The notes beneath the pieces were generated by a model. That model was not told the DNA's origin, made no database searches, and saw only the letters and a list, made by a program, of their open reading frames with translations. From positions 496,001-560,000 of the forward strand of contig JAOWBW010000181.1 in assembly GCA_026119855.1 (NCBI GenBank): a DNA stretch of 64,000 nt, given 5' to 3'. This document shows, piece after piece, positions 46,649 to 58,700 of the stretch. Source of the stretch: Campanula takesimana (Eukaryota; Streptophyta; Magnoliopsida; Asterales; Campanulaceae). Position 1 is the first letter of the stretch. The number at the start of each line of letters is the position of its first letter. The position numbers and the translations under genes were made by a program.

Positions 46649-46785
46649 TACATCTTTAGGATCTCATCTCTACCCTGTTTTACTGTAATCATACTTTTTC
46701 ATGTTCAAATACCATACAACAAAGATGACCTTTTCGCTATTCCCCCATCCTCACTACTCGTCATCTTCATCATCAGATTGTCTAC

Positions 46786-49700
46786 TCATACGAGAGCAGG
46801 TGTCAATCCCAAAGGAGAGAGTTGTAAGCTGGCGGCATAATCCCGGGCCCACAAGTCGTAATGTACAATTTCCTCGAGGGAAGGGATGATCACCAACTCT
46901 GCCTGATGCTTCTCACAAGTTAACTCTCCACCTTGAATATGTCTAGGTAGCTTATCCTGAAAACCCCCCCCCCCCCCCCCCCCCACAAAAAAAAAAAAAA
47001 AAAACGATTATATTGTGGATAAAGAGAATAATATGATTGATCAAACTAATGAAAATTACTTTTCATCAATAAACATCTCAACAGCTTTCTCGTTAGCTGC
47101 ACTAAGAACTCCAGTCATAGTTCCACCAGCTCGGCCAGCTGCGTAGGCCAAATCCATCGATGGGTATTTTACATTATCAGGAGCTTTGAATGTGAGTGAG
47201 CCAAGCCTGTATCAAATACATCAATTTTCAATCTCTTGCATAATGTGAAACGGACCTCAGAATTGGATTGTAGAAATTAAAGAATGCTTGCGAAGAGAAA
47301 TGTTTTATTTACTTGCAAAGATCAAGACGGGGCCAAGTAATCTCAGAGCAGTATATTCTATCTGGCCAGGATAATGTGTAAAGGATAGGCAAACGCATGT
47401 CAGGCCACCCTAACTGAGCTAGGACAGATGAGTCCTGCCAAAGGGACAAGGAAAGAAACCGTCAGATTTATCACGTCAGAACCTCATCACGTAAAAGGAA
47501 ATACAGAGTACTCCCTCCATCCCCAAATATTTGCAGTTCTAAGATAGATTTTTTGTTCCCAAATACTTGCAGTTTTGTACTTTTCCATAAAACATTGGCA
47601 CGCATTGCCTAAACTACCCTTACTTATAATAGCTAGTTGTCATTGTAAAATCATTTAATTGCCTAGGTACTTGAAATATTCAAAGGGTAGTTTAGTCTAT
47701 TTGATACTCCCTCCGTCTCACTATGTTTGGCCACTTTTGACTTTTTATGGTCAACACAAGTGAACTTTGACTAAATATTAATGTCAAATGAATTATTCTT
47801 TAGAAATTCTAAAAATTGTTATTGATAGATATATCAATGATTTATCAATAACAATTTTTAGAAATTGATTAGGATGATTGGATTGACATAAATGTTTAGT
47901 CAAAGTTCACGAATATTGACCATCAAAAGTCAAAAGTGGCCAAACATAGTGAGACTGAGGGAGTATGTATTTATTGCTTTTTTTAATATGTGTGAAAAGT
48001 CCTAGAACTACAAGTGTTTAGGGAAGGAGGGAGTAATTTATCAATGAAATGACACAGACCTGCGTCTCAACCATCGGATGAATGAGAGACTGGGGGTGAA
48101 TAACGATCTCAATATCATCGTATTCAGCCCCATAAAGATAGTGGGCTTCAATAACTTCCAGACCCTGTCAAAATCGAAGAGAAATCATTAGAACAAAAAA
48201 AAAAAGAAAGGAAGGATCAGGTATGAAGGCATCAGAAGGAATATAACCTTATTGAAAAGGGTAGCAGAGTCGACTGTAATCTTTTTTCCCATATTCCAGT
48301 TGGGATGCTTCAAGGCATCAGCTACTTTAACATCTTTCAATTTCTCAACAGGCCAGTCCCTACCCATCAAATAGCAGAATAAGTAAGTTACTACATCCAA
48401 ATATTGATATTGGACTTACACGCTATTGAAACAATTTATGGAGGGATAAAGATGGATTTACAAATCATGAAAAGGTTACTATGCCTTATTTACAAGTTTA
48501 AAATATTTGAATTGGAACATCTCACAGGATAAATGACCCGTATAAATACTGCTCCCTCCGTACCAAAATGAATGTCCAAAAAACATATACTCCGTATTCA
48601 AATTTTCTCTTCATAAAGCAGTTAGGAAGTTTGATCAAACTAAATGACTAATTTCATACCTGAAAGCCCCGCCAGATGCAGTTAAAATAATGCGCCTAAG
48701 AGCACCTTCTGGGAAGCCTTGAATACACTGAACCAAGCAGAATGTTTTACAATCAGTACTGACAGTTGATAGATTGCCTGAAAGGTTTTCATGGTTTGAC
48801 CACACCTAGGTATCGTTTGGCTTTTGGGGGGGGAAGAAAAAAAAAGAGAGAAAATAAAATATTTTTGTACCTGAAATATAGCAGAATGTTCCGAATCAGC
48901 GGGAAGAATCTTTACTTTATGCTTGTTTGCAAGAGGAAGGACGAATGGACCACCAGCAATAAGGGTTTCTTTGTTGGCCAAAGCTATATCTTTCCCTGCT
49001 TCTATAGCAGCCACTGTAGGCTAAGAAAGAAATGTTTTAAAATAATGCACGTAAATGTTTCTACGAGCATGAACAGTGATTATCAGCTCCAGAGGTACGT
49101 AAGACTACAAGAATCAGCATACATTTGACAAAATTCTTGCATGATGTATATTTTACATTATTTTAGTGCAACAAAGAAAAAGTGAAATTAAAAATAATAC
49201 TCCCTCCTTCCCTAAATGAATGTCCTTTTTCAAGACAACTGTATCCTAAAATGAATTGTTGTGGAATAGACCCTCCAACACCCAAGCAAATCGCAAGAAA
49301 CACCGCACCACAAACAAGCACAAGAAATAAAGAACAAAGCAAAAAGACACAAGAAATTGTTTACCCAGTTCGTCAATATGTTTGACTACGTCTGGGGGCA
49401 CTACCAAGCAAGGATCTTGCACTATAATATGTTAAATCTGAGTTACAATGAGTTAAGGGGCGGAACTTTACTTATATTGGCATCCTAGAATGAAAACCTA
49501 ACCCTAGACGGACAAAGAAACCCGAAATCTGCCTAAAAATCGACTCAGTCCAGACCTGCCCCGACACTTGGGCGGTCGCCCACAATGCCTCTGGGCGGTC
49601 GCCCAAACCAAGTTCCTCACTGATGATCCTTCTGATAAAGTGGGCGGTCGCCCAGACCATCAGCCCCTCCGACGTGATTTTCTTCTTTGCTCCGCTCGCT

Positions 49701-52700
49701 AGTTCCCCGTTGGTCCTCTATTCCAACAATCTCCCACCTAGAGATCAACCGCATATAAGCCCCGTATCTGTTCTTCAACTCATCCTTGGTGCCTTCCTAG
49801 TGCTCACCTCGATCATGGTAGTGCCGTCCTCCTCTCTTATTCTCCAAGCCCCGTTGAAGCTATACACAGCTTCAACTTCTCCCTGCTTGAGAAACCTAGA
49901 GCCTTGCCATCCGATCTACACTCTCTGTTAGATCTGCGCAGCGGAATACCCGGTCCTGGAGTATGTGGTTCATCTTCAGTGACCCCTTGACCTTGGTCAT
50001 CATGAACCGTCTTGCTCCCACCCGAGTTTGGAATATCCATGCAAATCACATTCGCATCACCGTATTCCTTGAACTCCCCGAGCTCATACTCCCCACCAAT
50101 ATCAGACCTCAAGCTTTTTACCTTGAGTCCCTTCTGATTCTTCACCAAGGCCTTCCACTTCTTAAATATCCCGAAACTTCATCTTTCCCTTTTAAGAAGT
50201 AATCACAGACCTTTCTTGTCGAATCATCAATAAAGATCATGTAATATGACGCACCAAACCGAGAAGTTACCGGGGCCGGCCCCACAAATCCATGTGAACC
50301 AATTCCAACTTTGCTTCCCTCAAAGCCCTACATGTCCTCGAGAAATTACTCATCGCCTGTTTGACAAACATACAGTCTTCGCAAATCCCCACGTCGTATG
50401 TCTTCAAACACGGTAGTTTCCCTTTGAGCAAAGTACTTGCATCCCCTTCTCACTCATGTGACCCAATCGACAGTGCCACAAATCCGTATCACCTTTGGCT
50501 GACGCCACCGCGATACTTTCCTTGGTGTTATTTGCCAAATACAGTGTACCCTCCCTATTACCCCGAGCGATCTCTGAATCCTCCTTGGTAATAATCCAGT
50601 TCATGCAGCCAAAAGTTACCGTGTAACCTTCTTCATCCAGCTTCCCAACTGATAACAGGTTCTTTTTCAAACCCGGAATGTGTCTGACCCCGTGTAGATG
50701 TAAGACCTTCCCGTCCGATGCTCCTATTCTGACATCCCCCTTCCCCTTGATTTCCAAAAGCTCGTCATCCGCCAGATAGACCTTTCCGAAATCACCGGAA
50801 GTGTAGTTTTCCATCTCCTCTGCATGCCCGCATGAGTGGAATAATGCCCCCGAATCCAGCACCCATGATTCTAGCGCACTACTAACACTCAGAATCAGTA
50901 CATCTTCACCCTCAGTTATCACATTCGCCGATCTATCCCCTCGCATGGGACAATCCCTCTTGTAGTGTCCTAACTCCTTACAATTATAGCACTGAACCGA
51001 TCCTTTCGTGACCCTTGGTTTATCTTTGTTCTCCATGGCCTTGCCCTTACCACCCACTACGTTTTCTCTTGATTCGGTTCTCCCCTTGTTGCTAGTACCC
51101 GGCATTCCCCTACTAGTTGTAGCCAAAGCCGATCCCGAAGTAGACGGTGTCCCCAACTTCTTTATACGATTTTCCTCGCCCAAAAGAAAGTCCTTAACAT
51201 CATCGCACTTCAATTTGTTCTTACCCGCTGAAGCATTTAACGCTGTCACCGTTCCGCTCCAACTTCCTGGTAAGGACGCTAGCAATAAACACGCATGAAC
51301 CTCATCCCCAAACGTAATATCCAACGCCGCCAATGAGTCTATAACATCCATAAACTCATCGATGTGTTTAGCTATGGATCCTCCCTCTTGCATCTTGAGA
51401 CTACCCATCTTGCGTAAATCAACCTTATTTGCAGCAGATGGAGTTTCAAATCTCTCAGTAAGATAATCCAATAGCTCCTTGGTGATTTTCGCCTTCTTGG
51501 TAGTCTTCGCGATCCACTTCGACAAAGTAGATCGAACCACCCCTAGGGCTTTCAGGTCCATGAGATCCCAATCTTCCTGCTTTTCGCTTTCCGGCTTGAC
51601 TCCTGTTAGAGGCTTATAGAGATCTTTATTATACAAGAGATCCTCTATTGCATCCTCCAAAACCCATAGTCAGACCCATCGAATTTCTCCACCGCTTGTT
51701 TATCCTTGCCCATTCTCGATCGATAAACCAGAGCTCTAGATACCAGTTGTTGTGGAATAGACCCTCCAACACCCAAGCAAATCGCAAGAAACACCGCACC
51801 ACAAACAAGCACAAGAAATAAAGAACAAAGCAAAAATACACAAGAAATTGTTTACCCAGTTCGTCAATATGTTTGACTACGTCTGGGGGCACTACCAAGC
51901 CAGGATCTTGCACTATAATATGTTAAATATGAGTTACAATGAGTTTAGGGGCGGAACTTTACTTATATTGGCATCCTAAATGAAAACCTAACCCTAGACG
52001 GACAAAGAAAGCCGAAATCTGGCCTAAAAATCGACTCAGTCCAGACCTGCCCCGACACTTGGGCGGTCACCCACAATGCCTCTGGGCGGTCGCCCAAACC
52101 AAGTTCCTCACTGATGATCCTTCTGATAAAGTGGGCGGTCGCCCAGACCATCAGCCCCTCCGACGTGATTTTCTTCTTTGCTCCGCTCGCTAGTTCCCGG
52201 TTGGTCCTCTATTCCAACATGAATGATCTTTTTGCCAAAAAAAAAAAAAAAAAAAACTGTCCCTAAATGTTTTTTACTAGTCATTTTATATTTGCAAAAC
52301 TAAAAGTATAGAAAGAGGATAACAAGAATATTATGCATCTTTGCCATTTAATTGTATGAAAAGTATTCTCTCCGTCCCAAACTAATGGTTACTAAAATTG
52401 AATGCGCCGAGATTAAAAAAATATGTTGGAAAAGTAGGTGGTGTGAGTGGGTAGGAGTAGGAGAGAGAAAATGAGGTAGTGAATAGTTGTTGTGAGTGGG
52501 TAGGAGAGAGAAAATTGAACATTTTGGTAAGTAACCATTAGTATGGGACGCCCAAAACAGAAATAGTTAACCATTAGTTTGGGACGGATGGAGTAAATAA
52601 TTTTAGAAAGTTACCTAAACGAATTTTGGACATTCATTTAAGGACGGGGGGAGTAACAATTAAAAGTATACCTTTAAACCAGCACAACCAACAATTCCTG

Positions 52701-55700
52701 TGACTACGGTGACACAATCTGGGTGCCGAGCAACCTGAAATTACATTAGGAAGAAGTCAGTCTAAGTGATAAATGACTTTAGTTAACAAAAAGCTAATCA
52801 AGTGAAGAAACAAGCTAGTGGTGGCTAACCTCAATGACACCCTGCTCGCCAGGAATAATTTCAGGTTTATAATCGGCATCAGCCAAAGCCTCCTTGAGTT
52901 CACCAATCAAGGACTCATTTCTAACAGCAACTAACTGGGGTCTAAATCTCTTGACCTAGAAGATGTAAGAAAATATGGATATTCAGACAAAAAACAAAGT
53001 CAAGGAGCACACCTAGTTGTACACTGCACATATTGTATATACATGAGTAAAAAGCCAGCCTATTATGATAAAGAACAAGCCTCCAAGCAAATGGTGTGCT
53101 TAACAAAATTGGAGGCACGAAAAAGGAGTTCAATATGAGCAAATTGCACAGGAATGGAAGTCATTCAAATTACAATGATCAGAAAGGACATCAATTCCAA
53201 GAACAAATGAAGTTTGTGTGAATGAAAATGGTGCAAATATTTGATTATGAGAGTCATTGTTTAACAACTTTGCTTGTTCTGGGGCACACTTGTATCAGCA
53301 GTAGGTCTGGTGGGAACGGCAATACTGATGAGTGGCTAATGGAGCACTACTCAAGTGCAATCAGTTTGCTTGAAACCAACACACATATAATCATTGAGAC
53401 CTCGCAGGAGGCAGGTTCCGCAGGCGGCTAGAGGGGAGGCACGGGCCGCAGGGGGGAAGAAGCCTGTTACACCATGGCAGATTGAGAGCGACCCAGGTGG
53501 CAGCCCAGAGGTGTTGTGAGCTGTTATACGGGTTCGGTCATCACCGAGCCCGAGAGATTTGGGGCAACCCCACTTGTCAGTCAGTGGTGAAGTTCCATAC
53601 CAAACAGCAGCATCTGGATAGGTAAGCTATTTGTTTATAAATAGTTTTATTATTTGGCCAAAGTTCATTTTTGTTCAGCACAAAAAATCAAAATGGGACT
53701 GTTTTTCTGGAACGGAGGGAGTATTAATTATAATGTTTTGTTTGGAATCAACAGGTTCTCGCGTGCTAATCTGGCGGAGGATGATAGAGCTTGGTTGACT
53801 GCAGTTGATGCATCGGGTATCTGTTGGAAATGGGTTTTGACCACATTTTCAAAGTGATTTCATTTTATGTAAATGAAAATAAGTTGCGAAATGAAAATCT
53901 ACATTAAGTATAGATTAGGTAAAATGCATTTATTTACTCAAAACCATTTCCGGGTGAATGAGAAATTAATGCCTCAAAGTGTGCAACTTTGATGGGTTTA
54001 TGAAGAGTTGGAAATGTGGAAAGCCATGTATCCCACATTGATTGGAAAATGAAAAAGATGAGAGTATTTAATATAGCTCATCTAAGAAGGTTCCAATCAA
54101 GTGTGGACTTGGGCTTCCAAGCTTAAGTGGTCCATTGGACCAACCATGCAAGCTAGTGGGTAAATGAGTTGATTTTGGGCTAGCCCAAAATTGACCCATA
54201 ACCCGCGAATGGCGGAATGGGCGGTTTAGGCGGTTTAAGGCACACTTTGCACGTACGCATCGGTCGCTGGGAGCTGTGGAGCTTAAATTTTTGGCAAAGA
54301 TGGGCTCGGTGGTGGACCCGTGGTCTTGGGTCGGTTGAAATTGGGCTCGAGAGAGGACTGGGCCAGGCGCTGGAGCGGCCCACCCGAGAAGGTTCTGGTT
54401 CGGAAAGGCAAGGGTCACACCGGTTCGGTTGTAACCGTCGGGCCGACCCGCGTCTATTCGAATGGGCGGGTCGGGAGACTTGGATCGACCCAGTCGATCT
54501 CAGCCTTTAAATCAGATCTGATCTGACGGCCCAAAACCCACCAGACACCAATTATGCTATTCCCAAAAGGCTCCTCGACTCTTCATATACTATATAAGGA
54601 CCCCCAGGATTGTCAATTCATAAATTCAGTCATCAAGCATTCTATAACAAGAATAGAGAGAGCATCTTGAAGCATAAAAATTCCCTTCAAGTCCAAAAGT
54701 TTCCAAAAATTCAGATTTGTTCGCCGAGGTCGTTAATTTGGAGTGCTCCTATTAACGACAGTTAAAGTCGTTGCATCTTACGAGAAGATTGCCAGTAACC
54801 GTTAGCACCTGTGCGGGGCAATTACTTCTTACGGAGATTGTGTCCAACAGAAGCCTCGACTATTTTCCGTCCCCGATTGCATTTATTATTTTAGTCATTT
54901 TCAAGAAAAACCGTTATTTTACATAACAATCGTAAGAAGTAATTTACGTTTTCTTGAGTAATGGCAACAGAGAATGCTACGTTCCAGTCATTAAGGGCTA
55001 CTCTCCGCCAAGTTCAGAAGCAACGAATCAGACTGTTGCTCCAGACCCTGCTCCGACTTACCCAGCATTTGGAAAGGGTATGACGATATTCCCAGAAGTG
55101 GACTTCAAAAGATGGCAACAAAATATGTTGTACCTTTTGGCCACCCTCAGTTTGCAGAAGTTCCTGATGGAGGACCGCCCTGCTATCCAGAATGATGATC
55201 AAGCCCAAAAGGCATGGGATAATGGAAATCTTATATGTAGAATGTACATATTAAGTGGGTTAAATGATGCTCTCTACCGAGAGTATTGTCTCATAGAGAC
55301 AGCCAAGGAGTTGTGGAACTCTTTGGAACGGGTCTTTAAGACCGACTCCAAAAATCAAAACATTACTGAAAGGTTGAATGGGCTTGATTTAGCAGCTATG
55401 GTGTTTGAAGCCAACTTAGCGAAGTTGGATGTCAACCCAAAAGAATGGTGGATAGACACTGGAGCTACCCGCCATATATGCTCAGACAAGGAGAGCTTCT
55501 CGTCCTACACTCCCATCAATGGAAGGAAGGTATATATGGGAAACTCTGTAACTTCCGACGTCATTGGACTTGGAAAGGTTGTGCTGAAGATGACTTCAGG
55601 CAAGGAGCAAACGCTCATTGATGTGCTGCATGTCCCAGACATTCGTAAAAACCTAGTGTCCGGATCTTTAAGGCCGGTTTTAGACTAGTTTTTGAATCCG

Positions 55701-58700
55701 ACAAGTTTGTAATGACCAAAGATGGTCAGTTCATAGGGAAGGGATATCTTGAGAAGAGTCTCTTCAAAATAAATGTAATGAATGTTTACGCCCAGCGGCG
55801 AAGAATAACAGTGTTTCTTATGTTTACTTGTTGGATAGTCCTAATTTATGGCATGATAGATTAGGACACGTAAATTTCAAAACTATTAAGAAGATAGTGA
55901 ATCAAGAATCTATACCTATATCTAAATCAGATTCAACTGACAAGTGTGAAATTTGCGTAGAAGCGAAAATGACTAAAGGATCATTTCACTCAGTAATAAG
56001 AAACACGAAACCTCTTGAATTAGTTCACACAGATATTTGTGATCTAAAGTATGTGCAAACAAGAGGTGGGAAAAAGTATTTCATTATTTTTATTGACGAT
56101 TGCACAAGATACTTTTATGTATATCTCTTAAGAAGTAAGGATGAAGCCCTAGGGGCTTTCCAGACTTTTAAGAATGAAGTCGAGAATCAACTTGATGCAA
56201 AAATCAAGAAGATTCGAAGTGATAGAGGGGGTGAATATGTTGCTCCATTTGAAGACATATGTTGGGAATCCGGCATTATTCATCAAACGACAGCTCCGTA
56301 TACACCTCAGTCTAATGGAGTAGCTGAACGCAAGAATCGTACTCTAAAGGAGATGATGAATGCAATGCTAATAAGCTCAGGCTTGCCCGATAATTTGTGG
56401 GGGGGAAGCTATACTCTCTGCAAATTATATTCTGAATAAGATACCCCAGAAAGGTAAAAATGAGACGCCTTATGAATTATTTCATAATCGTAAGCCGTGC
56501 TATAAATACCTTAAAGTGTGGGGGTGTCTGGCTAAGGTTGAAGTACCTAAGCCGAAACAGGTCAAGATCGGACCGAAAACTATTGACTGCATTTTCATTG
56601 GATATGCTAGTAATAGTAGTGCCTATCGGTTCATAGTGCACAAATCGAACATTCCTGATATGAATGAAGGAATGACGATAGAGTCGAGGAATGCATCATT
56701 CTTTGAAAATATCTTTCCTGCTAAGGAAAGAAAAGAAGCAAGTTCTAGTAAGAGAACTTATGAAGCTACGAGCGGTCCATCTCAAGAAGAAGATGAAGGA
56801 CCTAGGCGTAGCAAAAGGGCAAGAGTGGAAAAGTCTTTTGGTCCTGATTTTCTATCATTTATGCTAGAAAACGAACCAGCAACTGTTAAGGAAGCTTTAG
56901 CAACTCCGGATGCTCCGTTCTGGAAAGAAGCTATTAACAGTGAAATAGAGTCCATTATGCATAACAATACTTGGGAGTTGGTCGATCTCCCTCCAGGATG
57001 CAAACCGTTAGGTTGCAAGTGGATCCTCAAGAGGAAATATAAAGCTGATGGATCTATCGATAAGTACAAAGCCCGGCTAGTAGCCAAAGGGTTTAGACAA
57101 AAGGAGGGATATGATTTATTCGATACATATTCTCCTGTCACAAGGATCACGTCCATTCGTGTTCTCATTGCAATTGCTGCTGTGCATAACCTTGAGATAC
57201 ATCAGATGGATGTAAAGACAGCTTTCTTAAATGGAGAGCTAGAAGAAGAGATTTACATGGAACAACCCGAGGGGTTCGTAATTCCAGGTAAAGAGCAAAA
57301 GGTGTGTAAGCTTGTAAAGTCACTGTATGGACTAAAACAAGCACCTAAACAATGGCATGAAAAGTTTGACCGGACGATGTTGGCAAACGGTTTCAAAATT
57401 AATGAATGTGACAAGTGTGTCTACATTAAAGGAACATCCAATTCATTTGTGATTGTTTGTCTGTATGTAGACGACATGCTAATAATGGGAAGTACTCATG
57501 AATTGATCATGAATACCAAAGGCATGCTGAAAAAGCACTTTGACATGAAAGATATGGGAATAGCTGATGTCATTCTAGGAATAAAGATTTCTAGAACAAC
57601 AGATGGAATAGTCTTGTCACAGTCCCATTATCTTGAGAATGTTCTTCGGAAATTCGATGTCATCGATAGCCCTCCGGCTAAGACCCGGTAGATTTGTCTC
57701 TACACTTAGCAAAGAATAGAGGGGAACCAGTTTCTCAATTGGAATATGCAAGGATAATTGGAAGTCTAATGTACTTAACTAATTGTACACGTCCAGACAT
57801 TGCATATTCAGTGAGCAAACTAAGCAGGTTCACAAGTAATCCCAGTGCGGATCACTGGAAGGCCCTAATGAGGGTATTAAGATACTTAAAGTATACATTG
57901 AAACATGGGATACTTTATAATAGATATCCAGCAGTATTAGAAGGATACTGTGATGCCAATTGGATATCCGACACGAAAGACTCAAAGTCCACAAGTGGAT
58001 ATGTATTCACAATAGGTGGAAGAGCGGTGTCGTGGAAATCTTCCAAACAAACGTGTATAGCACGATCTACGATGGAATCGGAGTTTATAGCCTTACACAA
58101 AGCTGGTGAAGAAGCTGAGTGGCTTAAGAACTTTTTGGAAGATATTCCTTGTTGGAATAAGCCTGTGCCTGCTGTTATGATACATTGTGATAGTCAATCA
58201 GCAATAGGAAGAGCACAGAGCAGTATGTATAACGGTAAGTCTAGACACATTCGTCGTAGACATAATACCGTTAGACAGTTGATCTCAAATGGCGTTATCA
58301 CAATTGACTATGTTAAGTCAAAGGATAACTTAGCGGATCCGTTTACGAAAGGTATAAACAGAGATCAACTGTATAAACTGTTAAGGGGAATGGGTTTAAA
58401 ATCCACAACAAAAGAACTCATAGTGGACACTCAACCTTGAGAATTGGAGATCCCAAAACCTTGGTTCAATGAGAAAACTAAGTTATGATGTTCAGTCGAA
58501 ACACTTGGAACCTGTTTCACACCCATTCCTAGAACATCCAAGTGTATGTACCTGCAACAGTGGTGAGGTTAGGTTGAGAAAACTTTTAATGATTCCTATA
58601 CCTAAGTGGTGGAGTATAGCAGGAGACTCTTTATAGGAGAATCACCTATATAAGTGAGAAGTATAAGGCCGCTTCTAAATGAACACTTATGAATGAGATA

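Larger units (their letters stand above)
49257..52219 (-). mobile_element. copia element D, internally deleted, in DXR intron 5
   Basis: 2963 bp with two 472-bp LTRs (49257-49728, 51748-52219), both TGTTGTGGAATAG...CTATTCCAACA, and a perfect TGAAT duplication (49252-49256, 52220-52224). It reads on the minus strand, the same strand as DXR. The primer-binding site (minus-strand TGGTATCTAGAGC) is at about 51733-51745 and the polypurine tract AGGTGGGAGAT near 49729. Reverse transcriptase, RNase H and most of the integrase are deleted, so it depends on other copies. The LTRs differ by only a few bases, indicating a young insertion. Confidence 0.95.
49200..52653. mobile_element. Stowaway host in DXR intron 5, split by copia D and another Stowaway
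   Basis: Left CTCCCTCCTTCCCTAAATGA and right CATTTAAGGACGGGGGGAG are inverted, with TA at 49198-49199 and 52654-52655. Copia D (49257-52219) and a Stowaway (52366-52593) account for most of the length. Confidence 0.8.

Noticed and set aside
51008..51298. 96-residue plus frame in copia D
   Set aside because: Antisense shadow of the gag frame.
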